A DNA stretch of 64,000 nucleotides from Hyposmocoma kahamanoa (GCF_003589595.1 NW_020653855.1:4530060-4594059), one strand, 5' to 3'. Numbered from the stretch's first letter, positions 41,071-50,884 are shown. Numbers and translations: made by a program. The notes: generated by a model from the letters alone, not told the origin.

Positions 41071-41298
41071 CATTGACTTACAAATAAATGGACGACGGGT
41101 CTAATACAAAAATCACGAAAAAAATGTCCCAAGTCAACCTATTCGAAATTTAAATTGTTATGTCATCGCAGTATCGCGCTGTCCGTAGAACAAATGAAGA
41201 CTAAAGCGGAGTGTCGCGCTCTGTATACGATTTTAGCGCCTTACAAGTGCGGACACTTTTTAGCGCGGACCCGACGTCCATATAATTGTAAGTCAATG
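41071..41298. mobile_element. hAT-type MITE-I with perfect 8-bp target duplication
   Basis: 228 bp, with ends CATTGACTTACAAATAAATGG and (inverted) CATTGACTTACAATTATATGG, about 30 bp in all. CCGGCACT occurs at 41063-41070 and 41299-41306, an exact 8-bp duplication. Eight bp is diagnostic for hAT-like transposition. A second copy lies at 62410, running into the assembly gap. Confidence 0.88.
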
Positions 41299-41312
41299 CC
41301 GGCACTACAACT

Positions 41313-41570
41313 TTTTTTTATAAAATATAAGTGCGCATTTGTCCTCCATCTCACCTGATGGAAAGTGACGATGAGGTCGACGAGGGAGCATGCACACCTA
41401 AATAATGCCTATTCACTCTCGCCTTGAAAAGGCCCAAGTTATAACGATCAGGGAACAAGTCTGCAGGCAGGGAATTCCACTCTAGAGCCGTTCGCCTTAT
41501 AAGTGTGGAAGCGTAACGCTTCGTGTGAATCTTTTGAATATCCACAGCATAGGGGTGGAATCCCTGTTAT
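41313..41570 (-). mobile_element. Jockey-type LINE 3' end
   Basis: Poly-T at 41313-41320, then the inverse of CATCAGGTGAGATGGAGGAC. The coding remnant EWNSLPADLFPDRYNLGLFKARVNRHYLG (minus) lies within 41351-41545. Inserted in the Rpt-A copy. Confidence 0.82.
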
Positions 41571-41842
41571 GGACAGACGTGTCCCTTACCACCAGACACA
41601 CGATTGTTCATCCCGTCACTAGGTATCATAAAAAAAGACTAACAATGAAATGTGCTGTAAGTATCAATCCGTACTTATTTTACTAATCAGTAATATTACC
41701 ACACGCGTATGTACCTTACCGATACGCATAAACTAGAACAGATAGATTTTTGATATGTGACTATGGTGGTGTATTTACACGTCCGGTTTTGAAGAGTAAG
41801 GTTGCTGTTGCAATTACAGGCACATGAGACATGACCACTTAT

Positions 41843-42579
41843 TTATTTATTTATTTATATCAGGTAACAAAGACCCATGAATACATACCTTATAGACTAA
41901 CTTACATAACAATATAAAAACAAAATACACCTATTATATATACCTTAAAACAAACATACATACAATATAATAATAAAAACTAATCTACACGATTTCCCTT
42001 ATCGGCGACGTGTGGCGCAATCTGGTGTCAGGTAACCGGCCGCGGAATCGCCGATATATGACACCCTTCGGCCAAAATTCCTCTTTCATGAAGGTCGAAA
42101 GATGTTCGGTCGGTATTCTCACCACAAACGAATTGAAGTTCACGTTGCGGCGAGACTCCAACCGCTCGACCCTCAGGGTGTATTTGGTTTTATGCCTGAT
42201 ATACTCCACTATCTCCTCAGACTTCGTGGAGTAATGCAGCCGCGACAGGTACATCAACGTCGTCGGTACGGCCGGACGCAGCAGGAAGTTCGGTCCTGTC
42301 GGAGCTGTGCCACACTGGTTACGGCAGGTGGGCTTCCTCTTCACCACCTTTGTGAAGCCATCCTCGTCGCACTGGACCGTCTGCCTCTGTGGTTTTGCAA
42401 CTTCAGAGACAGGCACACGGAAATTGTTTTTATCCTTAGCCGATTGCCGCCGCTCGAATTTCGAAGTGGCGGGTCGGCTAGTTGAAGCGGCTACAGCGGC
42501 GTATGCACGTGTCGGGGTTGACGTGCACACGCGTGACATTTCCACCGAGGCAGAGGGGTGGGCAAAAATGTCTAAATAT
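41843..42579 (-). mobile_element. ORF1-only retroposed LINE unit (HAL1-like)
   Basis: A retroposed segment bounded by CTTAT at 41838-41842 and 42580-42584. On the minus strand it contains an ORF1 C-terminal part, then about 140 bp of 3' UTR ending TTTGTTACCTGATATAAATAA and an (AATA)n tail. There is no ORF2. The tail style is that of CR1-type LINEs. Half-LINE derivatives that carry only ORF1 are known in mammals (HAL1); whether this is a family or a single deletion product cannot be told from one copy. Confidence 0.75.
41985..42545 (-). CDS. LINE ORF1-type protein, 186 codons
   Basis: The N-terminal half is basic and Ser/Thr/Pro-rich (AAVAASTSRPATSKFERRQS), with QCDEDGFTKVVKRKP. The C-terminal half (about residues 95-175) is a compact domain with YLSRLHYSTKSEEIVEYI, YTLRVERLESR, FNSFVVRIP and EEFWPKGVIYRRFRGRL. 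That domain is typical of ORF1 products of insect CR1-like LINEs, which package LINE RNA. No stops interrupt it. The first codon in this copy is GTG, with ATG two codons later. The true N-terminus was probably upstream and lost, because the retroposed unit ends about 34 bp before it. Confidence 0.7.
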   Translation of the reverse strand: MEMSRVCTSTPTRAYAAVAASTSRPATSKFERRQSAKDKNNFRVPVSEVAKPQRQTVQCDEDGFTKVVKRKPTCRNQCGTAPTGPNFLLRPAVPTTLMYLSRLHYSTKSEEIVEYIRHKTKYTLRVERLESRRNVNFNSFVVRIPTEHLSTFMKEEFWPKGVIYRRFRGRLPDTRLRHTSPIREIV

Positions 42580-42719
42580 CTTATGTCTAAGGTTGATGGG
42601 AGCTGTGTCAGTGTCCCTCAGATCTTTGCGATTTAACGCTCTGAGTGGCACTGTCACTGCTGCTATGTGTGTTGCTTTGCACCAGGCGCATGACTAGTTC
42701 GTCTCGTCACATAGAATCA

Positions 42720-43295
42720 AATAAAAACCTTCAAATAAAAAAGACACACAGACAAAAGATTCAAACTTATAAGTCCGTTTTTTCTGCGTCTGGGGTTAGT
42801 TTGGGCCTCTACACGTGAAAAGCAGCGATAATTGTATTGGCCAATCTGTCAATTCTAGGGGTCAACACACTTATCGACATGGAATCGCATTAGGGTGGTC
42901 AGAAAAAGGTTAACGTTCATGTAATGCGAGGGAAAAATACGTTGAGCATTTTGCGTCAGGGCCCGGTCAGGGGGCTTCTTATTTTTAAGTCAGGAAATCC
43001 TCATGGACACTCTTCGCCCGGGGAGACGAAGGATTAAAAGCTGACGGTGTTTCGCCTTGTCGCTTTTCGAGATGGGAACGCAACTGCACACTACCGCGAA
43101 ACCACAAGCAACCGCCGTCTCCGGCATCACCATGGGAGACTACTACGACAATTTCCATTTACGCCCTATGTTGATGACATGCCGAAATAAAGTGTCCGTT
43201 GTCCAGTCACGAGGACCTGTCTCCGTTCGAGCATCGAAAGTTCCTGCATCCAATAATGGTCGGGGGACACCTACCTCCAAGCGTGAGTGAGGGTA
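42720..43295. other. Unassigned GC-richer region
   Basis: A plus-strand frame at 43057-43290 (77 codons) has no recognisable motif. The words CAGGGCCCGGTCAGGGGGC and GCCCGGGGAGACGAAGG stand out in composition. Possibly remnants of a mobile element 5' region. Confidence 0.35.
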
Positions 43296-43299
43296 CCAA

Positions 43300-43516
43300 G
43301 CAGAGGTCGTGGGTTCGGAGCCGGAGTTAAACTTCTGAGTTTTCCGGAATTTATATGCGAAATTTAATTCGAATTTACCATGAGCTTTTCGATGAAGGAA
43401 AGGTTCACAACCCTCGGAAAATGTTTGGAGTCCCCAACGCGCATTGGTACAGTCTGTCGGATTATGCCCTGAAACCCTCGCCTGAGAAGAGACCAGTAAC
43501 CAGCAATGGGTTGATG
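43300..43516 (+). mobile_element. SINE-S2, copy running into the gap
   Basis: GGTCGTGGGTTCGGAGCC (B-box-like), AATTTACCATGAGCTTTTCG, GAAAGGTTCACAACCCTCGG, CCCTCGCCTGAGAAGAGACC and AGTAACCAGCAATGGG just before the N run. Confidence 0.75.
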
Positions 43517-43916
43517 NNNNNNNNNNNNNNNNNNNNNNNNNNNNNNNNNNNNNNNNNNNNNNNNNNNNNNNNNNNNNNNNNNNNNNNNNNNNNNNNNNNN
43601 NNNNNNNNNNNNNNNNNNNNNNNNNNNNNNNNNNNNNNNNNNNNNNNNNNNNNNNNNNNNNNNNNNNNNNNNNNNNNNNNNNNNNNNNNNNNNNNNNNNN
43701 NNNNNNNNNNNNNNNNNNNNNNNNNNNNNNNNNNNNNNNNNNNNNNNNNNNNNNNNNNNNNNNNNNNNNNNNNNNNNNNNNNNNNNNNNNNNNNNNNNNN
43801 NNNNNNNNNNNNNNNNNNNNNNNNNNNNNNNNNNNNNNNNNNNNNNNNNNNNNNNNNNNNNNNNNNNNNNNNNNNNNNNNNNNNNNNNNNNNNNNNNNNN
43901 NNNNNNNNNNNNNNNN
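43517..43916. other. Assembly gap, 400 N
   Basis: Exactly 400 undetermined bases. Confidence 0.99.
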
Positions 43917-44095
43917 CAGACGCTATACCATCTAAGTCACGGAACAAACCAGCGGACCTCACGAATTTTTCTATGTGCTTGTTGTCGTATCTTTGTATTT
44001 GGTTTTTCAACCACTTTTTAGATGTTGCACCATCTATAAAAAATCTATGAAATTAACTTTCTTGCACTAGCGTCACAGTACAGTACAGTTTTTAC
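43917..44095 (-). mobile_element. SINE-G inverse copy, after the gap
   Basis: CAGACGCTATACCATCTAAG (inverse tRNA-like head), AATTTTTCTATGTGCTTGTT, TTGGTTTTTCAACCACTTTTTAG, CACCATCTATAAAAAATC. Confidence 0.6.
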
Positions 44096-44440
44096 TAATT
44101 GGCAGTTTTCTACAAATTAGGGTTGCTAGCAGCCATACAAAAGGTTCAAAATAATGAAAATTAATAATATAAATATAAATAAATATCCCACTAAACATCA
44201 TCACCTTGCATTCTTAAAATATGATAATTCGTAGGGAAGCATAACAACCCTCAAATGGGATAGAGAACGAAAGCTAAAAAGAGGCTGTAATTACGCGCTG
44301 AAATATTCAGCCCCGACCACGAGTGACGTCATACGGTAGCATCAGCAAAAATAACTAAAGTTATAATATTTTTTTTTACGAAGAGAAATTTATCTGTGCC
44401 ATAATTCATATGTATGTATGTGTATAGTATGTGTGTGTGT
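44096..44440. other. Unassigned region
   Basis: No recognised feature; a (GT) run lies near 44430. Confidence 0.35.
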
Positions 44441-44444
44441 TTTG

Positions 44445-44745
44445 TAGTAGCAGTAGAGGTCCTTGTGAAAGAGTTCGTCCAGGGAAGTACTGCTACCTTA
44501 TCTATTTCTGCCGCCAAGCAGTAATGTGAGCATTACTGTGTTCCGGTTTTGAAGGGTGCTGGTAAAATTACGGGCACCTGGGATTTTTCAATATATGTCT
44601 CCTGGTGATGGGCACAGAGGCAGTGTACCTCAGATCTTTGCGATTTAAAGCTCTGAGTGGCACTGTTATGGGCAGAAATCTCGCTTACCATCAGGCGCAT
44701 GACTTGTTCACCCCTTCACTTAGTTACATATTATACAACAAAACA
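44445..44745 (+). repeat. Rpt-A, full-length reference copy
   Basis: GTAGCAGTAGAGGTCCTTGTG, GTTCGTCCAGGGAAGTACTGC, CCGCCAAGCAGTAATGTGAGC, TGTTCCGGTTTTGAAGGG, TCAGATCTTTGCGATTTAAAG, CAGGCGCATGACTTGTTCACC, CCTTCACTTAGTTACATATTATAC. One of the least decayed copies. Confidence 0.88.
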
Positions 44746-44880
44746 AATCACAAAGTTTAACAAAGAATTTAAAACATTAGCATACAAAGGCGAGTTTATC
44801 CTATAAACGGATTTCTACCAGCTAACTTTTGAATAATTAAAAGGATAGGTGGCTCCTGAGTTGGCAATAAAATCTAATAA

Positions 44881-45447
44881 CCGCTCACGCGATGCGCTCC
44901 TACTATCGCAAAATGGCGGCTATTTGGTTTCGCAAATTAGAAAAGCATTCATTTTAAATACAAGTTTTTATAAATAAAAATTATTATTCTGCATTGCTAA
45001 ATAAATACCCTCCGTAATACCAACAAAAACATCTCAAATAAATGCAGTAATACACCGCAAATCCTGCACTTAAAAAGCACTAATGAAATTTTTGGTGTAC
45101 TTGGATAAATATGATAATATTCCGCTTGAGTGGTTGTCACGTTTACCGTGAAATTACTCCTAAAAGTATAGTTTATAAACATTAATATTCAGGGTAAACT
45201 TAAAAAACGCTACTTACGGTATGTTTTCAATAAATAAGATTGTCGTGACGTATTTTTGAAGTTTATTTTTTAAATGACAGACCCAGGCATTAAAAACTTT
45301 ATGGTTTGCTAGAGTAGTTATCGAAATAGCAATTAATATTAGTTCTTTTACCTGTTATAACTTCGATATCCGATAAATCGGTATAAAATCATCACCGGCA
45401 CCTCTAGGTGTGGTATGCGTCTACGGCTACATGTATCGCGTGAGCGG
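44881..45447 (+). mobile_element. MITE-C copy, slightly deleted
   Basis: CCGCTCACGCGATGCGCTCC to GTATCGCGTGAGCGG, flanked by TAA (left) and CTAA (right). A deletion of about 35 bp lies near 45237 (TAAATAAGATTGTCGTGACG). Confidence 0.85.
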
Positions 45448-46610
45448 CTAAATATTGAAATTGAATTCTGCATACTAAATAATTACAAGGACGCATTAAT
45501 TATATCAAATGTACATACCAATACATACATGTTAAGTCAATGTTGATACACTAATGCATTCGAAATATACACATTTATTTTAATGGGATCGTATGGGGAA
45601 TTCCTAAACCATAGAAGATTGTATGAAAAACTTTTGCTCTCCCGATGAATCGGAATAAAAATTTCCATTACAATGAGATTATCTTTATAAGAAACTGAAT
45701 CTATTAGGCTTAAACAAAAATTAGTCAATTTTATTCATTTTGTATGAAAAATTTGACCAACTTCGAGTGTCCCGATTTTTTTCGTCCCATACAATGATAA
45801 TATAAGATCCTTTCATAAAACAGAGGCGTTTAACACAAAAAACAAATTTGATCAATTTTATTTATTTTTATGGACAACTCACACTTGACCAAAAAAGTTG
45901 CCAAAATAGTTTTCACAAAAAAAGACTTAATGGTTTCGTTGCATCTTCTATTGTTTCGGATTTCCCCTTACTGTCCCATTAAACACTGTAGTAAAATTAA
46001 TGTATCAAGTAAGAATATAAATATATGAAATGTAAATATATATTTTTTTTGAAGGGTCGGAATAATTTCAAGTCTTTAAAAGGGCACTTCTGAAAGCCCG
46101 AACCGAAGGCGACTGTCATTATTTCATTTATTTATAAAAACACAGGTTATATAAAAGCTGACATGTACAAATAAGTATAGTTTCACTGAGCCCGAACAAA
46201 CATTAGGGATACAAATATTGAAGGTATATTATATTCACTCACATGCACTTCGACAAACTAAACCAAGTGTAACATGTTTGCTTTTCAATAATATTACATG
46301 GGTATGCACTTACGGATTTAATAGATCAGTCAGCAATTTAAACGCGGTGACAGTTATATGGGTCAATTTTAATGATAACTAGATGTCAAAATAATAATAA
46401 CTTGAACAACGATAACCTAATAAAACTAGTGGAGTTATTTCCTAAAATATCTCAATAAATACATTTGATCGAAAGGCAACATCTGCGTCATATGTAATAC
46501 CTGTAAAGGTATCGGCTGCGGTGAGAAGGTTATTCAAAAATCTCTCACTAGATATCACTAGTGGCTACGAATGCCGAAGGCGAGTACAAAGGTCAATAAA
46601 AGAACATGTT
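45448..46610. other. Mostly unassigned region
   Basis: 46415-46600 shares AAACTAGTGGAGTTATT and CGGCTGCGGTGAGAAGGTT with 27565-27650, so it is a remnant of the SINE-S3 surroundings. Nothing is recognised in 45448-46410. Confidence 0.4.
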
Positions 46611-46616
46611 GCAAAA

Positions 46617-47052
46617 AATTGCCAAGCTTACATGGGGGCTTTTTAAAGTTTTGAATTCACTTAAATGAGCAAAACACGTGACTTTAGCATTTCTCAGTTT
46701 TATTTGGCAATTCTCGTTACTCATATAGAGCATTATAAAATCCTAGATATCGGTTAGATGAACAATATTTTATAATTTTATACTGCCACCTAACCCGCCT
46801 AGTCTCACTTAGTTTACCTGCTTATTGACCCACATCTGCGTTAGTATAAAACTATAAAATAAATTGTGGCTGTTCATCTAACCGATATCTAAGATTTTAT
46901 AATGCTCTATATGAGTAACGAGCATTGTCAAATAAAACTGAGAAATGCTAAAATCACGTGCTATTCTCATTTCAGTGAATTCAGAAGTTTAAAACGCTCC
47001 CCTGCAAACTTGGCAATTTCGACATACGATACTTTACGTAGGAGAGGTCGAT
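46617..47052. mobile_element. Foldback-E, long-armed copy
   Basis: The left arm (about 46617-46785) reads ATTGCCAAGCTTACATGG, CACGTGACTTTAGCATTTCTC, CATATAGAGCATTATAAAATC and ATATCGGTTAGATGAAC. The right arm (about 46868-47052) is its inverse, ending GACATACGATACTTTACGTAGG. The arms are about 170-185 bp around an 80-bp centre. The extreme left TIR is truncated. Confidence 0.85.
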
Positions 47053-47054
47053 AT

Positions 47055-47165
47055 AGGAGAATTTTGACGACTCGGTAACTGGACCCGTAGCTCAGTTCGT
47101 AAAGAGCATGGACGTGGGTTCTCATAATCTCAAAATGTTTCTGTGTGTAATCATAATCATAACAA
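47055..47165 (+). mobile_element. SINE-S3 tRNA-like unit
   Basis: ACTGGACCCGTAGCTCAGTTC, GTAAAGAGCATGGACGTGGG (the anticodon region is deleted relative to 27448), then TCAAAATGTTTCTGTGTG. Confidence 0.6.
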
Positions 47166-47327
47166 AACGAATAGAGTTATTTCACAAAAAAATTCAATAA
47201 ATAAACTTGAACAATGTCAAAATAAATAATCATATAAATTTCAAAAATTAGACAATGAATATAAGGATTTGTTATTTTAAACTTCAGACGCTTGTCATGT
47301 ATACAATGTTTTATTAATCAATAAAAA

Positions 47328-47380
47328 AACACAGTCGAATTGAGCACCTCCTTCTTTGTGTGAGGTCGGTTAAAAAGACG
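47328..47380 (-). mobile_element. MITE-B terminal fragment
   Basis: ACAGTCGAATTGAGCACCTCC and GTGTGAGGTCGGTTAAAAAG, the inverse of the left terminus. Confidence 0.7.
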
Positions 47381-47539
47381 TCGATCAGTGGTGCTTGTTT
47401 GTCATAGGCGCCACCAGCTTATAGGCATAACTAGTTTAAAGCTTCCGGAGCATATTTATTAAGGTTATCATTTCCCAAGTTTAAAACTTACATAGTATTT
47501 TAATTAAAAAAACATTACAATTTTAAAAACTATGTGATA

Positions 47540-47735
47540 GAAAAAGATGTATGGAAAAACGACGTGTGTATTGATTCCACACAATTATGATTCAAAGTGT
47601 ATTCCACAGCACTTAAGTTTATTTGAAAATAGCAATCCCTAGAGTTTCTTACTCGTTCTTCTCAGGGAAGTCAATACGTGAACGAGCAGTAGCTTAAATG
47701 TGACGTTTTCAAGTGTCAATTTATTTTACTTTAAA
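47540..47735 (+). repeat. Rpt-H copy
   Basis: ATTCCACACAATTATGATTC, AAAGTGTATTCCACAGCAC, CTCGTTCTTCTCAGGGAAG, GTGAACGAGCAGTAGC and GACGTTTTCAAGTGTC. Confidence 0.65.
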
Positions 47736-48280
47736 TGATTCTTTCAATGATTCAAAGAATAATTTAAAGTAAAGGTCTTTACGAACGTTCTAGACGAAGT
47801 TATTTAGTTAGGATAAGAGAAAAAGTTTATGTCGTTTTAGGAACTTAAACTTAAGGCGCTGAACATAGACGGTGAGCGATAAATTCACGCTTATTAACTT
47901 CTTAACTAAATTTAAACAACGTTCCCAAATACTAAATATTTTGGTAATAAAATTATTTTACCTCAGAATTTGAGAGAATCCTCTGGAATTACAATTAATA
48001 TCTCGACATGTTTCGGAGCACGATTTTCGGGGATTGAGTAATTACATTGTTAGTGGTACTTAATTTTACAGAATGAAAATCAAGTTAAAATTTAATAAAA
48101 TTTGAACTTGTATATCTTCTCATGCGGCTTCAGATGTCGCTATTGTATTTTTAATTCTGCTTAACTGTATTCCGTAACACTAGCTCATTTAGGTACAAAA
48201 TGGCTGACCACAGCACGTCCAACCCCGTCGAGCTCCGTTTACACTGACCAAAGTTTGACGGCTTTATTTTATAAAAACTA
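47736..48280. other. Unassigned region
   Basis: Near 47735-47775 the words TTTAAATGATTC and TTCAATGATTC recur. No element recognised. Confidence 0.35.
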
Positions 48281-48284
48281 AGCA

Positions 48285-48665
48285 ACGGGACGGAGACGGC
48301 GTGCGTCTGATAATAAGCGACATTCTGAGACATAAGTTGATAAGTCCCATTGCGCGATATGACCAATTAGGATTAGCTCCTGATTGGTCAACTTAAGGTC
48401 ATATCGCGCATAGCAGCAGTAAGGCTCCTTCCTATTTCTGCCAAAAAGCAGTAATGTTAGCATTACTGCGTTCTAGTTTAGAAGGGTAAGGGTGCTGGTG
48501 AAATTACAGGCACATGGGACTTGTCAACTTGTCTCAGGGTGACAGGCGCAATATCCCTCACATCATTATTTAAAGCTCTGAGTGGCACTGCAAATGTTAT
48601 GGACAGGCGTGTAGGTTACCATCAGGCGCACGACTTGTACCGTCACTTAGTATTATAAAAAATAT
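48285..48665 (+). repeat. Two Rpt-A pieces head-to-head around a palindrome
   Basis: 48285-48350 is an inverse piece (GGAGACGGCGTGCGTCTG, CTGAGACATAAGTTGATAAG). 48411-48665 is a plus-strand copy from TAGCAGCAGTAAGGCTCC to CGTCACTTAGTATTATAAAAAA. Between them is a 60-bp palindrome. Confidence 0.8.
48351..48410. repeat. 60-bp palindrome
   Basis: TGCGCGATATGACC...GGTCATATCGCGCA form the outer arms. The inner arms are GACCAATTAGG / CCTGATTGGTC. Confidence 0.75.
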
Positions 48666-49095
48666 GACAGAAGTTGTGCATTATGAATCCACCTTTAGAG
48701 TTTGTTGTTTTGTGTCAGGGAGTTTTGTCTAACATTACAACATCTTTCGTACCACAACGGTATCTTATTACACTCTTCCTATAATTGTGTACACACGTAC
48801 GCCCTAATGAAATTAAAAAAGTTTGACTTACTTACTAAGCCAAACTGTACCCAGACTGTAATTAATGACGCGCTTAAGTAGGATTAAGTAAGCTGAGCAT
48901 AATCCACCTTGACGGCAAATACTTAGTAGCCTAGGTAGCTAATAAATACGTTTATATTTGTACTTATTTTTTTTTTTATATTTTCAAATGCCCTCTGTTA
49001 TACTTTGACCTTATCTTTAGATAAGACAGATTTTTAAGGTGGTTTCAAAGTGCATACTTCTTGCAATATAGAATTTGTTTAGGAATTATATTATT
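48666..49095. other. Unassigned region
   Basis: No recognised feature. Confidence 0.35.
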
Positions 49096-49099
49096 TCAA

Positions 49100-49300
49100 C
49101 ACGTATATATTTCCCACTGCTGGTCACGGGTCTCCTTTCAGGCGTTAGTTTAAGCCATAGTTATACGGTTCCAAAGATTTGTGAACCTTCTTCCGTATGC
49201 ATTTTCTTCACGATGGTTTCTTTCACCTTTCACAAATTAGTTTGGATTAATTCCAGAGCTGTTAACGAAAACCTGTATTTTAATTCGGTTTATCGCTTTA
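49100..49300 (-). mobile_element. SINE-S2 fragment
   Basis: CCCACTGCTGGTCACGGGTC, GTGAACCTTCTTCCGTATGC, TTCTTCACGATGGTTTC, then the inverse of the family's CTTTTCGG region. Confidence 0.65.
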
Positions 49301-49374
49301 ACTGTGATAGTATTGATGTTTGAGAACATAGACATGTGTTTTAATAAATCAACTAACACCCCAATTTATTTTAC

Positions 49375-49425
49375 ATTCTACTGCTGGACACAGATCTCCT
49401 CTAAGGAGGTTTCGTTACAAGCGGA
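49375..49425 (-). mobile_element. SINE-S2 end fragment
   Basis: TCTACTGCTGGACACAGATCTCC, only the extreme 3' end of the family. Confidence 0.5.
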
Positions 49426-49600
49426 ATTGTATTTGTGAAGACATTAGCCCTCTTTACACAGTCACTCGACCGCACGTGATCGGGAGCGTACTAAAGGCGT
49501 ACTAGCGTACGTACGGAAAGCTTGTACGCGATTAACTGTTTAAATTTTTTTAAGGTAATGTTCTTTCGCGCGTGATTGCTCCTTTTCCTTTTTATTACAA

Positions 49601-49918
49601 TTGAAAGAGCGTCCGGCCGGCCAACACGGGCAGCTTGAAGCAGCTAGTATCGACTGCATCAAGCTGGGACCACATAGCGAACTACAGTCTTCTATGAAAT
49701 TTCATAAAAATTTAAGACATGTGCATAGAATGGTTTACTCGAGCAATCACACCTCAGCAATTTACCAAAAAAAGCTTTTACGTAATGTCGATCAAGATAT
49801 GCAACAGAATCATCTTGAACACGTTATTATATTGGACGTGCCGACAATTTGGCGACCTTTGGGAACACCAAAACCACAAACCTTATTAACCCTCGAATCA
49901 GAAAGAAGGAAGTTATAA
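49601..49918 (+). CDS. Unrecognised ORF, 105 codons (doubtful)
   Basis: A plus-strand frame starting at TTG and ending at TAA (49916-49918). Its residues read ERPAGQHGQLEAASIDCI near the start and VIILDVPTIWRPLG then TLLTLESERRKL near the end. The composition (Gln, His, Asn, Leu) looks protein-like, but no family was recognised. A CCTTTTTATTACAATTGAAAG stretch just upstream could be read as a splice acceptor. It could be a retroposed or decayed exon, or chance. Confidence 0.25.
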   Translation: MKERPAGQHGQLEAASIDCIKLGPHSELQSSMKFHKNLRHVHRMVYSSNHTSAIYQKKLLRNVDQDMQQNHLEHVIILDVPTIWRPLGTPKPQTLLTLESERRKL

Positions 49919-49946
49919 ATTTTAAAACTTTGTTTGTGTTATAAAC

Positions 49947-50115
49947 CCGTTACCATGCCGGACTGCCACGCAGAGGTCCCAGGTTCGATTTGTATGGCTC
50001 GTGAGCTTAGGTGTAATTTCTGGTTGTCTATGTGTGTGTCCATGGCACCCGCGACACAGGGTTTCCCTAGTGCAGGGCAATGTTGAGTGTGTGCGTTATT
50101 ATGTTGTTATTATTA
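49947..50115 (+). mobile_element. SINE-S1, internally deleted copy
   Basis: GTTACCATGCCGGACTGCC, B box GGTTCGATT, then a deletion of about 25 bp to TGTATGGCTCGTGAG. The body continues to GAGTGTGTGCGTTATTATG and a (TTA)n tail. Confidence 0.82.
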
Positions 50116-50875
50116 TATATTTTTTTGTTTACATAATTTGTATTCGTCGGATTATGAAAAATAAGTAGAAATATAGAGTTTAAATTCCTGAACAAATTTG
50201 GTTTTGGGTTTGCAATTGTGAGAAGTCTGTAACTAAAAATATTCCAGTTACAAATTTTTGAGGTTGTTTTATATAATTGATAAAGTATATTCGGTGTATT
50301 ATTATACTAAAACAAAGTTAATGGAAGCTGCGTGACGCCGAAGATTTGTGACGTGAAGAAAGTTCACAGGAAAACATTTTTCAAAATGTATGGTCAAAAG
50401 ACAGCTTAATGCATAACAAAAGAAATACTCAGTTAATACATATGACGCCCTGGTACCTAACTCGGACACAAACAATTTTTTTTGCGAAACGTGCCATTTA
50501 TCCCTGATATCGGGAACTTTTTTGTCAGTTATACCACTATCTCGCGTGGCATATTTGAAGAAGGCATTATCTACTTTATTTTTTATAATTAAGTAGATAA
50601 TCTCTCATTGTAAATAGTTCGATTCAGTACATTTGATATTTCGTGAACTAACTTAATATGGACTAATCTATATGTAGATATTGAAAATCTCTTTTTAGCG
50701 GTTAGATTGTCATTCAACGATTAACTAAGAAACTGACAGTTGTAGATATCAATCCGGTTACATACTAAATAGTATTTTGAGTTTCATTTAAATATATGAT
50801 TTTATGTCCAGATATATATATATACATATGTCCAGTATACGATTCCTATTCATTCTAACTGAATCTGAGACTATA
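50116..50875. other. Unassigned region
   Basis: AT-rich with nothing recognised. Confidence 0.35.
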
Positions 50876-50884
50876 CAAATCTAG

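Larger units (their letters stand above)
40862..41640 (+). repeat. Rpt-A copy disrupted by two insertions
   Basis: The head (AGTAGCGGTAGAGCTCCTTG) to GATTTAAAGCTCTGA occupies 40862-41070. The copy resumes CCGGCACTACAAC at 41299-41312, and again from TGTTATGGACAGACGTGTCC to CGTCACTAGGTATCATAAAAAA at about 41570-41640. The gaps are a hAT-type MITE and a Jockey LINE 3' end. Confidence 0.85.
41755..42715 (+). repeat. Rpt-A copy split by an ORF1-only LINE unit
   Basis: 41755-41842 holds GTGACTATGGTGGTGTATTTAC...GACATGACCACTTAT. It resumes at 42580 with CTTATGTCTAAGGTTGATGGG, CAGATCTTTGCGATTTAACGC and GCACCAGGCGCATGACTAG...CGTCACATAGAATC. CTTAT is present on both sides of the insertion. Confidence 0.8.

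Noticed and set aside
42010..42636. Plus-strand ORFs overlapping the LINE ORF1 region
   Set aside because: They are antisense shadows of the minus-strand ORF1, which has the recognisable domain.
43355..44050. Long ORFs across the assembly gap
   Set aside because: The frames are open only because 400 N are counted as sense codons. The same applies to 62501-63056.
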